A stretch of DNA of 64,000 nt from positions 67,692,026 through 67,756,025 of the forward strand of contig JAHLJT010008756.1 in NCBI GenBank assembly GCA_031308135.1, read 5' to 3'. Below the pieces are notes generated by a model. It searched no databases, had not been told where the DNA came from, and saw only the letters and a list, made by a program, of their open reading frames with translations. Origin of the DNA: Acheta domesticus. Its lineage: Eukaryota; Arthropoda; Insecta; Orthoptera; Gryllidae. Position 1 is the stretch's first letter. Every line of letters starts with the position of its first letter. Position numbers and translations under genes: made by a program. Below are positions 45,441-55,981 of this stretch, in pieces.

Positions 45441-45959
45441 AAGTTACTTTGATTCCCGCCGTAATGAAATTATTGTTGCTCATTGTTGCTCAATAGTCAA
45501 GCAGTGATGAACCTGCAATGCATCCATTAGTTAACCATGCGTCTTTGTAAAGAATAGTCAGGATTTTCTGTGTCCCATTCTTTTTATAGCGCTGTGTATG
45601 TTAGACCCTTCCAAAGACATAATAAGACCATCTGAAAATAACCGTTACATGTACAGAGGGCCATGGAAGTGGTTTGTAACTGGAAAAGGCTAAATCAAAA
45701 AGAATTCCTAACATCCTTTAAACCCTAAGCAAGTGAACCTGCAGTATTCCTAGGGTAAGGGTAAAAATAGTGTGATTAGATTCAGAATGAAGATACTACT
45801 TTGAATGGGAAGAGAACTACGGTTAATGAATATGTTTTGTAAAATTGAGGGGGATTTGGATCCTTTGCCCTCTCTAAATCCACCACTGTTAGATAATTCG
45901 TGAATCGACGAAACATGATGTCGGAGCAGCAGGGTGACAGAGTGATGACGACGGCGTCT

Positions 45960-46130
45960 GGTCGGGGTGGCGAGCGGGCGGGAGGGCGAGCGAACGGCCC
46001 TCGCTGCTTCCCTAGGCTCTGCGCTCTAGCGGCGAGGTCGTGCACCGCCCCCGCGTCCCATTGAGGCCGCCCTCCCCCTTCTCGCCCCCCCCCTCGAGGC
46101 CTCGCTGCTCTCCTTCGTAGTTCCTTGTTA
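45960..46130. promoter_or_regulatory. Small GC-rich island 13
   Basis: A short CpG-rich block in otherwise AT-rich DNA contains gagcgggcgggagggcg and a C-rich run at 46070-46100. Open frames across it are short and not family-like. Confidence 0.3.
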
Positions 46131-46139
46131 TTCGCGGCG

Positions 46140-48010
46140 AATTGCGCCTATCCGCGTTCTGATTTGTCATACCTTTGTGTTGGCCTATATTTTTCTCTGC
46201 AGGTGAAAGCCTCTGTCGAACATTATATTCCATCAGAAAGTCCGTAATATTAGTCTTGCGCATCGAAATTCTCCAGTTCAGTGCGCAATAGGTGCACTTT
46301 GAAGTAAATGGTACCCGCGATAAACCTTTCGTACTTGCTGAGTGCTTTCAGCAACTTTAATCTCGTCTGATCGCCTTCTGCCGTAGTGGCTTTTATACAT
46401 GAATGGAGAACGAATGATCAGTCTCGCAAAAAATTGAATGTTTCGATTTTTGTCTCTGTTCTTAACTGCATTCGATTCTGTGATTATAATTACATCTCCT
46501 CTAATTATTAATTTTAAATTAGTTGAGAGCAGTAAAAACCTCTAAGAAATAGAGCAGTTTTGTCAAACAGGAATTTGTGATTAAGTCTTGGGGTCCTGAC
46601 ATGGCCGAGAATCCTCGGAGTGTCAAAGTCTTTTGAACTTCTGAAGAATGTTCAATGGGGCTATGGGGAGAAGAATGCTTAGCTTGGAAAAAAAGGTTAT
46701 GGGAAGACTTGGAGGAAAGGCTATGGAAAGAAAGTTACGCGCAATCTTATTGTTTATTATACTACCGTGACATACGTCCATACATCGATTGCTCTACGTA
46801 CTCATTTGCTGACTACATTCCGCCACTGTCGGGGTTACTCACTAATGATTCTAAGTGAGAGGATCCACGGACAGCCGAACTCGCGTACGAACGCCGTTAA
46901 CTATTTTTCCACTGAATATTTTTAACACCCAATAGAGCATAGGTACGGTCGCACTGCGACCGAAAAGTTCTGGCCATCACGGCCATTGTTCCAAGTCGGC
47001 AGAACGCTGTCCAATTAACTTCAATTATTCGGCCAAACTGATCCACTCGACACTTACATAGGCAAACTTGCTTTATTTATTTTTAAAAACAAGGGTCTTT
47101 GTAGAAGACTTCCGATACAAAGTAACGAAACTGAAACATCAGTGGGAATAAACTCGGTCGTTACCGCAGAAATCTTGAGAAAATTCATATGGATGGGTAT
47201 ATAAATAGACGAGTTCCTTTTGGAAGATTACTTCTCTGTACCCATCCATCAGCAGGAAGTTATGTCAGGAAATCTGAGTAGAAATGAGCACTCAGAGAGC
47301 AGTTTTGTTCTCATTAGATGTCACATGTAACGCAAAAATGTTAAGTCAGATGCAGTCGAAAAGAGTGCGACCACTTCCATTGGGCAGAATCATTCGGCCG
47401 TTCCCACCCGAATTCTTCTGCCGAACACGAATATACTGTGCCCATACCCAGATACCTCGCTGTCATTAAGACTTCCAATTGGAAATCGCAAACACATATG
47501 CGAACGCACCGTGTGATAAATAAAGTTAATGACATTCTATTATATTGGGTTTGATATACTTACCGATAGCGGGCGAAGTCATAGTTATTTACGTCATAAG
47601 CATCGTAAGATATCTAACTACAGCATGAGATGAGAGAATTATCAAACGAGGCTGTTAGATCAAGTTTGATAACCAATCGAGTATTCTCATACGATGTCAT
47701 ACATATCGTGCGGGTTATCCATTTTATAAAAATCCAAATGAACTATAATTTTGTAAATTTGACTACTCGACCTGCGGAAAGTGACATACGTATGTTACTA
47801 TTAATTCCTAGGAGGTCATTAATTAATTCTGATGATACATTACATAACTTATTGTAGTTAATATTGGCTCGTCGATTATTACGCTTGCATTGAAATAACA
47901 TATTACGAAATAAACCGGTGATTCTTTTCTAATTTATCACCTACGTAACTCCAATATTGTATTGTATCTTAAACTAGAATTTTGTTTATTATATGTTGTA
48001 TGATATCTTA
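46140..48010. other. AT-rich sequence, no gene recognised
   Basis: A small dyad, cggtcgcactgcgaccg, lies near 46948-46964. A tatataaatag word lies near 47198 but has no gene behind it. Confidence 0.5.
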
Positions 48011-48017
48011 TAAATAT

Positions 48018-48150
48018 GGAGTTTTTGCACGCCTCAGCTGACATTATTATCTTTTACACACGCGCAGATGCACAAAAATGACGTGAAACTTGAACTGCGC
48101 ATGAGCTGAAGATCGATAGAGCTGTTTTCTATAAGGTGCGCAAAAACTCC
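48018..48150. mobile_element. Hairpin element, older copy
   Basis: Ends are ggagtttttgcacgcc and ggtgcgcaaaaactcc. Read on the minus strand, the middle matches the younger copy at 48639-48805, including agctctatcgatctt, gcgcagttcaagttt and tttttgtgcatctgcgc. This copy has decayed arms, so most of the palindrome is lost. It lies about 620 bp from the young copy and in the opposite orientation. Confidence 0.75.
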
Positions 48151-48349
48151 CTAATATTCTCTATCGACTGTATTTGTCTTAGGTGGATGCAGAGTATCAA
48201 AGGCCAAGCTTGAATAAATAAAAAAAAAAGAATTACGACACTGATCTCAGTTTTGTTGAGTTTGTCTTTAGACAAAGTGGGTAAATTCATTTTAGACAAC
48301 TGATCACGCGTGATTTCATTTACCTTCAGTTAAACCCTTAAATTCCCAT

Positions 48350-48630
48350 TAGCCGGTTCTCGAGGGCCCGGGCCGTGCGACCAAGGAGGCGGGCGGAACG
48401 CGACCTCCGCCCTGATAGCGTCCTCGCCTGCGCTCCGGAGGCCGGAACCGGGCTCCGCTGGAGTTCGGCTGCCGCCGCGGCCTCGGCCGCGCGGTCGCTC
48501 GGCTCGGCTCCTCGCCGAATCATCGGGCACCATCGCTGACGAGGAAGCTGCGCGTTTGGCATGTTCAAGAACGCTTTACGGGACGCCTGATCGTGGGTCC
48601 TTCTTGCCAAGGCGTGAACGAGGTCCTTGT
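48350..48630. promoter_or_regulatory. GC-rich island 14 between the hairpin elements
   Basis: A CpG-dense block with SmaI-like gagggcccgggcc grades into balanced sequence at 48520-48630. A minus-strand frame crosses the balanced part and includes HALARRTHDQASRKAFLNMP, which looks protein-like but matches nothing I know. It could be an exon or a conserved noncoding block. Confidence 0.35.
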
Positions 48631-48638
48631 CAGTGGGA

Positions 48639-48805
48639 AAAAAAAAGTAAATAGAGAGTTTTTGCACGCCAAAGCGGGCAGCACTATCGATCTTCTGCGC
48701 ATGCGCAGTTCAAGTTTTGCATAAATTTTGTGCATCTGCGCATGCGCAGAAGGTCGATAGTGCTGCCCGCTTTGGCGTGCAAAAACTCTATATTTACTTT
48801 TTTTT
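48639..48805. mobile_element. Young foldback element with 70-bp arms
   Basis: The left arm 48639-48708 and the right arm 48736-48805 are reverse complements at 68 of 70 positions, with a 27-base loop. Arms contain gagtttttgcacgccaaagc, gggcagcactatcgatctt and tgcgcatgcgca. With the 48018-48150 copy and a lone end at about 48824-48837 (ggtggcaaaaactccc), it defines a small family. No coding capacity exists; it would depend on a transposase elsewhere or be a processed hairpin. Confidence 0.85.
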
Positions 48806-48854
48806 GATAGTGATGAACGTGCGAGGTGGCAAAAACTCCCTTAAAAGTTAAGTA

Positions 48855-49273
48855 CCGTATTTTCGCGAATCTAATGCGCCATCGACTCTAATGCGCACCC
48901 CATATTTGAAATTAAATTTATGAAAAAAAAGGGGTTTGTATTGAATGCGCATGAATGACAACAAAAGGTACGGTATTTTATTTAAGTAATACAACAATGG
49001 ATTTATCATATACGTAAACCATATTACATAATTGAGAGTAATTTAATGTTACGTGACATATTGTTAAAGAAGAAAATTTGTGAACATGAAATAAGGAAAG
49101 TACATATTCAAAATGAATTTATTAATACTATAAATTAAAAGCGTGAATCACCATTATTTCCCACGGAAGGGATTTGTACTCAAATGTAATGCGCCATTGA
49201 ATGTAATGCGCACCATGATTTTGAGTACTACATTTGGTCAAAGAAGGTGCGCATTAGATTCGCGTAAATACGG
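48855..49273. mobile_element. 419-bp TIR element with TA target duplication
   Basis: The left end ccgtattttcgcgaatctaa matches the reverse complement of the right end ttagattcgcgtaaatacgg. Both are flanked by TA (48853-48854 and 49274-49275), the duplication typical of Tc1/mariner/pogo-type transposition. Subterminal taatgcgcc and taatgcgcacc words repeat near each end. No transposase is present, so it is non-autonomous. Confidence 0.88.
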
Positions 49274-49543
49274 TAATTCACTAGGAAATGTGGACTATCC
49301 GGATGACGCTGAAGCAGTGTTTTCTGCGTTTAGACTTCTTATTGTGATCTTTTTCAGGGGGAAACAGTCATAATATTTTGCTAATCCTAATCAATGTTGC
49401 CAATACATGCAATGTTGTCATACTGCAATCATTCCTAGGGTTCCTTTTCTTCCTTTTTCTCCATGAATAAAAGGCCATTTTCTTTACGTTAGTTCTCTTC
49501 ATGATCTAGATATAATTCTTTTCTTAGCGTTTTTTCCTACCTG

Positions 49544-50004
49544 CACTTTCGTTTTCGCTTCCAATGCTAGAATTATTAATTCTTATTCTTCAAAAGTCTT
49601 CTCCTTTCCGTATGGCATCATCATTAACCTTTACCTCTTTACACGTCCTCCCTTTTATTTCGATTCACAATAATTTAGTATTTAATAAGTGTATGGCTAT
49701 ATTCACATTGTAATATTCTTATTCTACATTTTAGAACTTTTTTGTGCCATTTTCTACAAAAAATATCACATCCACTTTTTCACTTCCAGTACCAGAATTA
49801 TTATTTCTTACTCATTAAAAGACTTCTCTAGTTCCGTAAGTCGTCATCATTATCTTTACCTATGTATACTTCCTCCCTTTTTTATGTTCACAATAATCTA
49901 GTATCTAATACGTGTATGACTATATTCTCATTTTAAAATGTACAATAAAAACATTACAAACTTATTTTCTGCCATTTTCTGCTAAAATGATCGTATCCAC
50001 TTTC
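49544..50004 (+). repeat. ~227-bp tandem duplication
   Basis: Two units begin near 49544 and 49773, and a third start is seen at 49998 (cactttcggcgg). Shared ordered words include agaattatta, cgtcatcat-type, cacaataat.tagtat.taata, gtgtatg.ctatattc and tgccattttct. Copies are diverged but collinear. Confidence 0.75.
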
Positions 50005-52340
50005 GGCGGAATCTGTGCTAACATACTCTGTGACTTTCATTTAATCCAATTTTTTTGTTATTTTGATTTTCTTTCACTTTGTGTTGCTTCCCCACGTCAT
50101 CGCTCTACCCGTACGCCTTCTTATTGCTACTTGTTTTCACCCTTTGCAAATTCCATTGACCTGCAACGAACGCCGTGTCTTGGGTTCTCCTGCACCAGTA
50201 TTCTCGATTGCCTCGTGCCTGCTCTTCTCGGTTATCATGGCGGGGGATCGAGCTGCTTAAGTGTTTTCTAGAATTTATCACAATAGCGATGATGCAGTTT
50301 GTTTGAAGATACACATCGTTTTGAAATGGCTTTTAAGTCGGAAATGGGGCGCTTTCTTTTCGTATTGCGAATGAATAAAAACAGTTTTAACGCCAGCAAT
50401 TTCAGAACAATTCTTCTCAGATTTGTTGTCGCTGCTAAAACAGTTTGAGTGGTCATCGCCAGAGAAGACGTATGGTTTTTTGATGTTGAAAGATGTATTA
50501 ATTTTAAAAAGTTTGAGGTTTTTCTCTGCTTAAAAAGATGTGTATGTCGGGTAAACACAAAAAAAGCCCCTTTTTGTTATGTAAAGTGATCGTTCGGTAA
50601 ACACAAAAAATGTCAACTTTACTAATAAAGTTGAGAAAGAAGTGGTTGAACATTGTACTCAGTTGATCCTAGAGAAATGTTTTAAGGAAAAAATGTATAA
50701 TAATATTATTCCAATACGTAATAAAATTGTTGACTCTTTTTTGTAATAATACACACTGAGCGATACTTTTATTTTACTAGTAGATAAACAATATTTCCTG
50801 CACCATCGGAGTCACCTATTTCCATTTTTTTGTTTTAAGCAGATACAGTGAAGAATAAGAGTAGTTTCTGTTTATAATAATTTCATGAAAAGGTTTATGA
50901 CAAATTACTGTATTGGTTGAAATCGTTTCTTTTTATGTCTGTTCCGAACCGTTTCAATTCCTAATGTAATTTAGAAATTAAACATACATACACATACTGA
51001 AAAATGATATATTCTGTTGTTGGGATTAAAAGGGAAAACAATCTCTTTTCCTTCAGGCATTGTCAATGAATCAAATGTATTAAACTTCAGATATATCGTA
51101 TTTTTTCATTATTCATATTAATTTCATTGCTCATTGTATGAAAGAGGTGCGGCTTGGTTCGACAGGTTAAAGTGCACAACCGCGGTCACGAAATATTAAA
51201 ATAGTTAATTACCTTTTAAGATTTATTTCATATATTACATTCATAATTATGCACATAATCAAAAGACATTAAAATTAAGTGAAAGATAAATCATTTTCTT
51301 AACTTAAAGTACCTTTACTTACTTTCCATAGAAGGAATAATGACATCATTGTTCATTAGTTGAAAAAAATGTTTTTTAAACTAATATTTTGATGCTTGAA
51401 CATTTCATACGTCATATAAATGTGAAAATCGTGGAAAAATCATTAATATTCAGCAAGTTGTTTATAAACCATGCACCATAGGAAATGGAAACGTATCCTA
51501 GCCTTTCCCAGTGAAATTCAGCCTAGAGAGGCAGAAGGTCTGTTATTAACTGTTGCAAAACTTGCATGTCTATCACGCTCACCGACTCCCAAGATGGATT
51601 AACCCGCAGGCCATGAACTTCGTCATGCATCACCCAGAGGAGAGATCGTCTCGTGTGTTTGTGCCACGGAGCTATTGTCGCTGTCGTGGAGTGCGTTATG
51701 CAAGCTAAGCCACCGGCCACGGGTTTTGCTCTTTCAAAAAAGCATGGGAACTCGCAGTCAAAGATCATACGAAAAGCAGAACAAGGACGTGTTGCACATT
51801 TTATGCGCAAACGCTGCCTTACATGCATTGTTCTTTGGTTTAACCTCCATGACCGAGATGCTCGCTCGTTTTTTGGATACGTGGCTGTCCATCTACAATG
51901 AGATGACGCAGTGCCTCTGGTAATGTAATGAGAATCAAACAGAGACATTATCGTTCAGTGGAACCGTCGGTCCCGAAGAATGAACACAATGATCAAATAA
52001 TCGAGATCTCGTAATATTTTTTAATTCGATATTACCAGACCGAGACTTTTCTTGAATTTGTATCGATACATTTGGATAATAGGAAGTTTGAATAATTGAC
52101 GTGTCATCGTCGTCATTACACCTTTTTTGTCACAAGTTCAGGCAAATTTGCTCTAGTCATCGCCATCCTACAATTCTTTTAAAATTAAGTAAATTACATA
52201 GTTATCTGAAAAACAATGTTCAATGGTTAAACAACGTTATTTACAATATATTCATTTCTATAAAGGCTACAATAAAAACATTCCTAGAGTAATGATGAAA
52301 TTGAAAGAACAAATCCTGGTCTATCGCAGTCCATAACTGG
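50005..52340. other. AT-rich sequence, no gene recognised
   Basis: The 141-codon minus frame at 51523-51948, with 82-codon plus frames across it, has balanced composition, but no family is recognised. A direct repeat cggtaaacacaaaaaa is near 50550 and 50595. Nothing else is recognised. Confidence 0.45.
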
Positions 52341-52349
52341 CACAAAAAA

Positions 52350-52560
52350 ATAAATTATAAATTGGGAGTCCATCAACCCTAGAATTATAAAATTGGAGAA
52401 GAAACGACGATTTAGTCAGCATGTGGTAATTGTTTGTGTGTATGCTCCAATTGAGGATGCTAATATTCAAGGTAATTAGTATAATGTGGAAGACTTGACT
52501 ACTATATTAAACGAAATTAGTGATCAGAAATAAATTTTTATGATGGTGACTTTAAGGTTC
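52350..52560 (+). pseudogene. Non-LTR retrotransposon endonuclease fragment
   Basis: The plus strand encodes INWESINPRIIKLEKKRRF, then HVVIVCVYAPIEDANIQG, and after a stop EDLTTILNEISDQ and a shifted YDGDFKV. This order matches the apurinic endonuclease domain of RTE/craniofacial-development-protein-2-like non-LTR elements (WEPISERI, ITVIQCYAPTED, FYDQL, GDFNAKVG). In-frame stops and the lack of any reverse transcriptase nearby show it is a dead fragment. Confidence 0.78.
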
Positions 52561-52739
52561 CAGTAGTAGACAGAAGAGCCAAAAAAATAAATAAATAAAA
52601 ATTGACGATTCGACTGTAGGTCCTCTCACACCGTTAACATACACATTTCCAGCAATTTGTAAACAAAACACTATTGTATTTGTAAGTAAACTTGGCAAAA
52701 CTGGATAAAATTGAATTCTATTGAAGTTTTTCGATACCA

Positions 52740-54360
52740 CAAAAGATTCTTGTTAAAAAGAGCTTCAAATTTCGAATTTACAGTAGCCCTTAAATACCAT
52801 TTCCTTAAAAACTGCTCCAAATTTTTCAAAGAAAATTGCCATTGAGGACCAGGCTTTAATGTTTTTTAATCTTCTTACAATAATATTTCCGTTCTGCTAT
52901 AAGGAAACAAGAAAACTAGGGAAATGTCAGAAAAATGTACTTGAGTGGCGATAGATGGCCGCTGGCAAGAGTATGTGACGAGTCAGAATAGATAGCTGAA
53001 ACCAAGGGAAATAGAAAAGTAATATGGGAGAGTCTGTGGCCAATCTGTAGCACTAATCAATCTGAAAGCATTTAACATATATGTGTCGTGTTGAAAATTT
53101 CTCAGAGAGTATTTAAAGTAGTACACCCATCCACATTACAAATTAATTTAAACGTATGTTACGATCTAACATTACGAGTAACTATCAAAGCCAAACATTT
53201 CTCACAAATTACAAACTGCTCAAGTTGTAATGTGAACCATGAAACCGACGTACGTTGATTCTGGAAAACCCTTTCTCGCACGTAATTGTATGATTTCCCA
53301 TATTAGTAATGATTACTGAAACCACCTGCACTTCCTGTGGAAATACAAACAATACAATTGTGAGTGTTTTGTTCCTTTTTACTTTCCCATATTACATACG
53401 TATATACGGATTAATATACGTAGTATAGGGAAATATGTAATGCTGCACGAAAAAACGGCGGATTTTCGGCGGAAAACATTCATTACCGGGCCCTGATAAC
53501 GAAAAAGTGGATAAAATCAGTTGCTTAAATTAAGAAAAAATCCCCTAACACGTGGGGTAGCCAGAATCACTGTTTTGTGGGTCCTTGATACCGAAACACC
53601 AATTGAAAGCAAAACGTCCGCCTGTCTGTCCGTCTGTCCGTCTGTGAACAGTACTAGCGCTTAATTCATATGTAGGATTTTTTTTTGCAAATTGAAGATA
53701 CCCCTGTCGACCTGTCTCTAGTGGAAGCTTTGAGATTTTGAAAACGATTCTATAAAATTTGGGGGTACTTTACACGAATCCTCGCGGACATTTTCAAAAT
53801 TTTCTCAAAAACGGCTCCAAATTTTCTTTAAATTTATTGCCTGAGTAGAGTAAACTACACTTATTAAGATTGTATAGGTCCTATTTTCATGAATTTTGAA
53901 AAACAAAAACAAAAACAAAACAATTTTTTCGCTATCAGTGAACTCCAATACGTGTATTTCCGTTGAAATCTCGAAAACGATTTTCGGCAGCATTACACAT
54001 CTTCTCTATACTATGTATATTACTACGTATATACGTACGTATACGGGAAAGTAACTAGTGGTGCTACAGAATGGCACAGACTTTCCCGTGTTAGTTTTCT
54101 ATTTCCTTGGGTCTCCGCTAGCTATACGGAATTGCCACATACTCTTGCCTATCACCGCACAAACTAATTTTTTTTTGACATTTTCTTAATTTTTCGGTTT
54201 CCTAATGGTAGAACGTAAATATTCATTTTATAATATTAAAGAACACAAAAACCTAATCCTAAATGGCAATTTCCTCTTAAAAAGTTTGCGCCGTTTTAAA
54301 GAAAATGGCGTTTTAGAGCTACTAAAAATGCGAAATTTGAAGCTCTTTTTCACAGAAATT
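52740..54360. repeat. Large inverted repeat enclosing F1 copy D
   Basis: The left arm (about 52740-53054) and right arm (about 54056-54360) are reverse complements with moderate divergence. Shared words read on the left arm are aaaaagagcttcaaatttcg, gtagc.ct.aaa, aaattgccatt.agga, gaaaatgtc-type, ggcaagagtatgtg, accaagg.aaatagaaaa and gtctgtg.c.at.ctgtagcac. Copy D lies directly against the right arm, 325 bp from the left arm. The arms also resemble the far part of F1 copy E, so all belong to one superfamily. Confidence 0.75.
53379..54054 (+). mobile_element. F1 repeat, copy D (plus), with ~68-bp terminal inverted repeats
   Basis: The ends ttactttcccatattacata and the reverse complement of acgtacgtatacgggaaagtaa are inverted copies over about 68 bp, up to aatgctgc. 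Inside are the F1 landmarks aaacggcggattttcggcgg, accgggccctgataacg, cccctaacacgtgg, ttttgtgggtccttgata, a cctgtctgtccgtctgtccg run and tgtgaacag.actag. No transposase is seen. The size (676 bp) fits a non-autonomous TIR element. Confidence 0.82.
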
Positions 54361-54480
54361 ATTTTAGTTTTCAAAATACTTCATTTAAAGTCATTTAAAG
54401 CACATACACTCACAATTATAATAATATTACATATTGTACTGGTATATCACATTATAAGATGTGAGAGATCTTAAAAAAAA

Positions 54481-55585
54481 TACATTTGTGTAATTTTTGA
54501 AAAAAGAAAATACCTCAAAATACCTCAAAGTAATATCCAACGTATTTAGCACTATCTGATCGAAACGTTTGAAGAAATTTTTTCTAGCCACTTATGGGAA
54601 AATGGCGTTTGAGCGTTTCTGAAAATCGGGAATTTTGAGCTAGTTTCCACAGAAAACGGTAGTGTTTCTGAGAAATTTTACTTGACATTATTTAAAGCAC
54701 ATGTACTCATAAATATAATAAAGTGAACAAAGCGCCGCTAATGTAAATATTATCGACGTGTGAAACAAGTCAAAAAATTTTATTTTTGCAATTTTTGAAA
54801 AACGAAATAATACCGCAACATGGCTTTTACGTCATCCTGATAGAGACATTTACCACTATCTCTACCAAAATTGTAAAGAAAGAATTTGGAGCTGTTTTTG
54901 AAAAAATCAAGTTGAAGTTAAAAAAAATGCAAAAATCAAGTAATTTTTTAAAATTGCACATATTGCACGCACTATTGCGCGAAAAGCTACTAAAATTGTC
55001 AAAACAATGTATATGACCTTGAACAAAGAACTCACTTGGAGAAGACATTTTATTTGACGTTAAAATCTCTATCTTCAATTTTGTAGTTGGAGAAAGACGC
55101 CAAATAAAATTCAAACTTTCACAATTTTCGAAAATTCAGAGTTATACGTGAAAATCGGATCTATACCATCGCAATTAGTTTTACTCTTTTCATACAAGAA
55201 ACGTAAAGAAAAAAGTTGGAGCCGTTTTTTAGAAAAGTTTGAAAATGTCCGGGGGCTTCATGTAATGTACACTCAAATTTTGAAGAAAGTGTTTCAAAAT
55301 CGAGGCACCTCGAGTGGACGCAGATCGACCAGGGTATATCCATTTTTGAAGGAATCGCACGTACGGTTTACCCGCTAGTGTTGTTCACAGACGGACCGAC
55401 AGACAGACGGACGGATGGACGTTTTCCTTTCAATTGATTTTTCGGTATCAAAGACCCACAAAAGAGGGTTTCTGGCTACACCACGTGTTAGGGAATTTTT
55501 TTCTTAATTTAGCATTTGGTTTTATCCACTTTTTCGTTATCACGGCCCGGCAATGAATTTTTCCGCCGAAAATTACACAAATGTA
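54481..55585 (-). mobile_element. F1 repeat, copy E (minus), ~1.1 kb with perfect 17-bp TIRs
   Basis: tacatttgtgtaatttt at 54481-54497 is the exact reverse complement of 55569-55585. Reading on the minus strand, the landmarks are ttttcggcggaaaaattcat, ccgggccgtgataacg, ccctaacacgtgg, ttttgtgggtctttgatacc, cgtccatccgtccgtctgtc, tgtgaacaacactagcgg, and then a long AT-rich body with caactacaaaattgaagata. It is the longest copy here and may approximate the full unit. Its AT-rich open frames match nothing known. Confidence 0.82.
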
Positions 55586-55739
55586 AAATATGTATTTAGT
55601 TCTTTATGCATGATTCGAACAGCTGAAGATGAATATTCCTACATTTGTTTTAAACGCATGAAAATTAGATTAGTAAAAATTAAATTTCAAACGACCAGCT
55701 ATTACTTCTGTGGTAAAAACCTATAATGCAACCAAACCA

Positions 55740-55980
55740 AGATGGAGAAGTGGAAGACGATAGGGCGGTTCCAGAGCACGCGTGCGCAGGCGGTGGGATT
55801 TGCACGAACGCACGTTGGCACGGACGCGCATCGGCCATGAGCCGCGGACGCGCGGCAACAGGAATAAAGCAGCGCACGCGCGACCTTCGCATTTCTGCGA
55901 ACGCGCTCGCCACCCGCGCCTTCCTGGTCCCGTTCCGCCAGGCCGCGCTCGCCGCCGTTGATAGTCCTCGAGCAAGCTTA
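55740..55980. promoter_or_regulatory. GC-rich island 15
   Basis: A CpG-rich block with many gcgc/cgcg words runs straight into SINE copy S2. Frames on both strands are Ala/Arg-rich and not family-like. An ordered-motif enhancer is not evident here. Confidence 0.3.
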
Positions 55981-55981
55981 C

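Noticed and set aside
47195..47260. TATA box (gggtatataaatagac)
   Set aside because: No initiator, coding frame or downstream gene is recognisable, and such words are common in AT-rich DNA.
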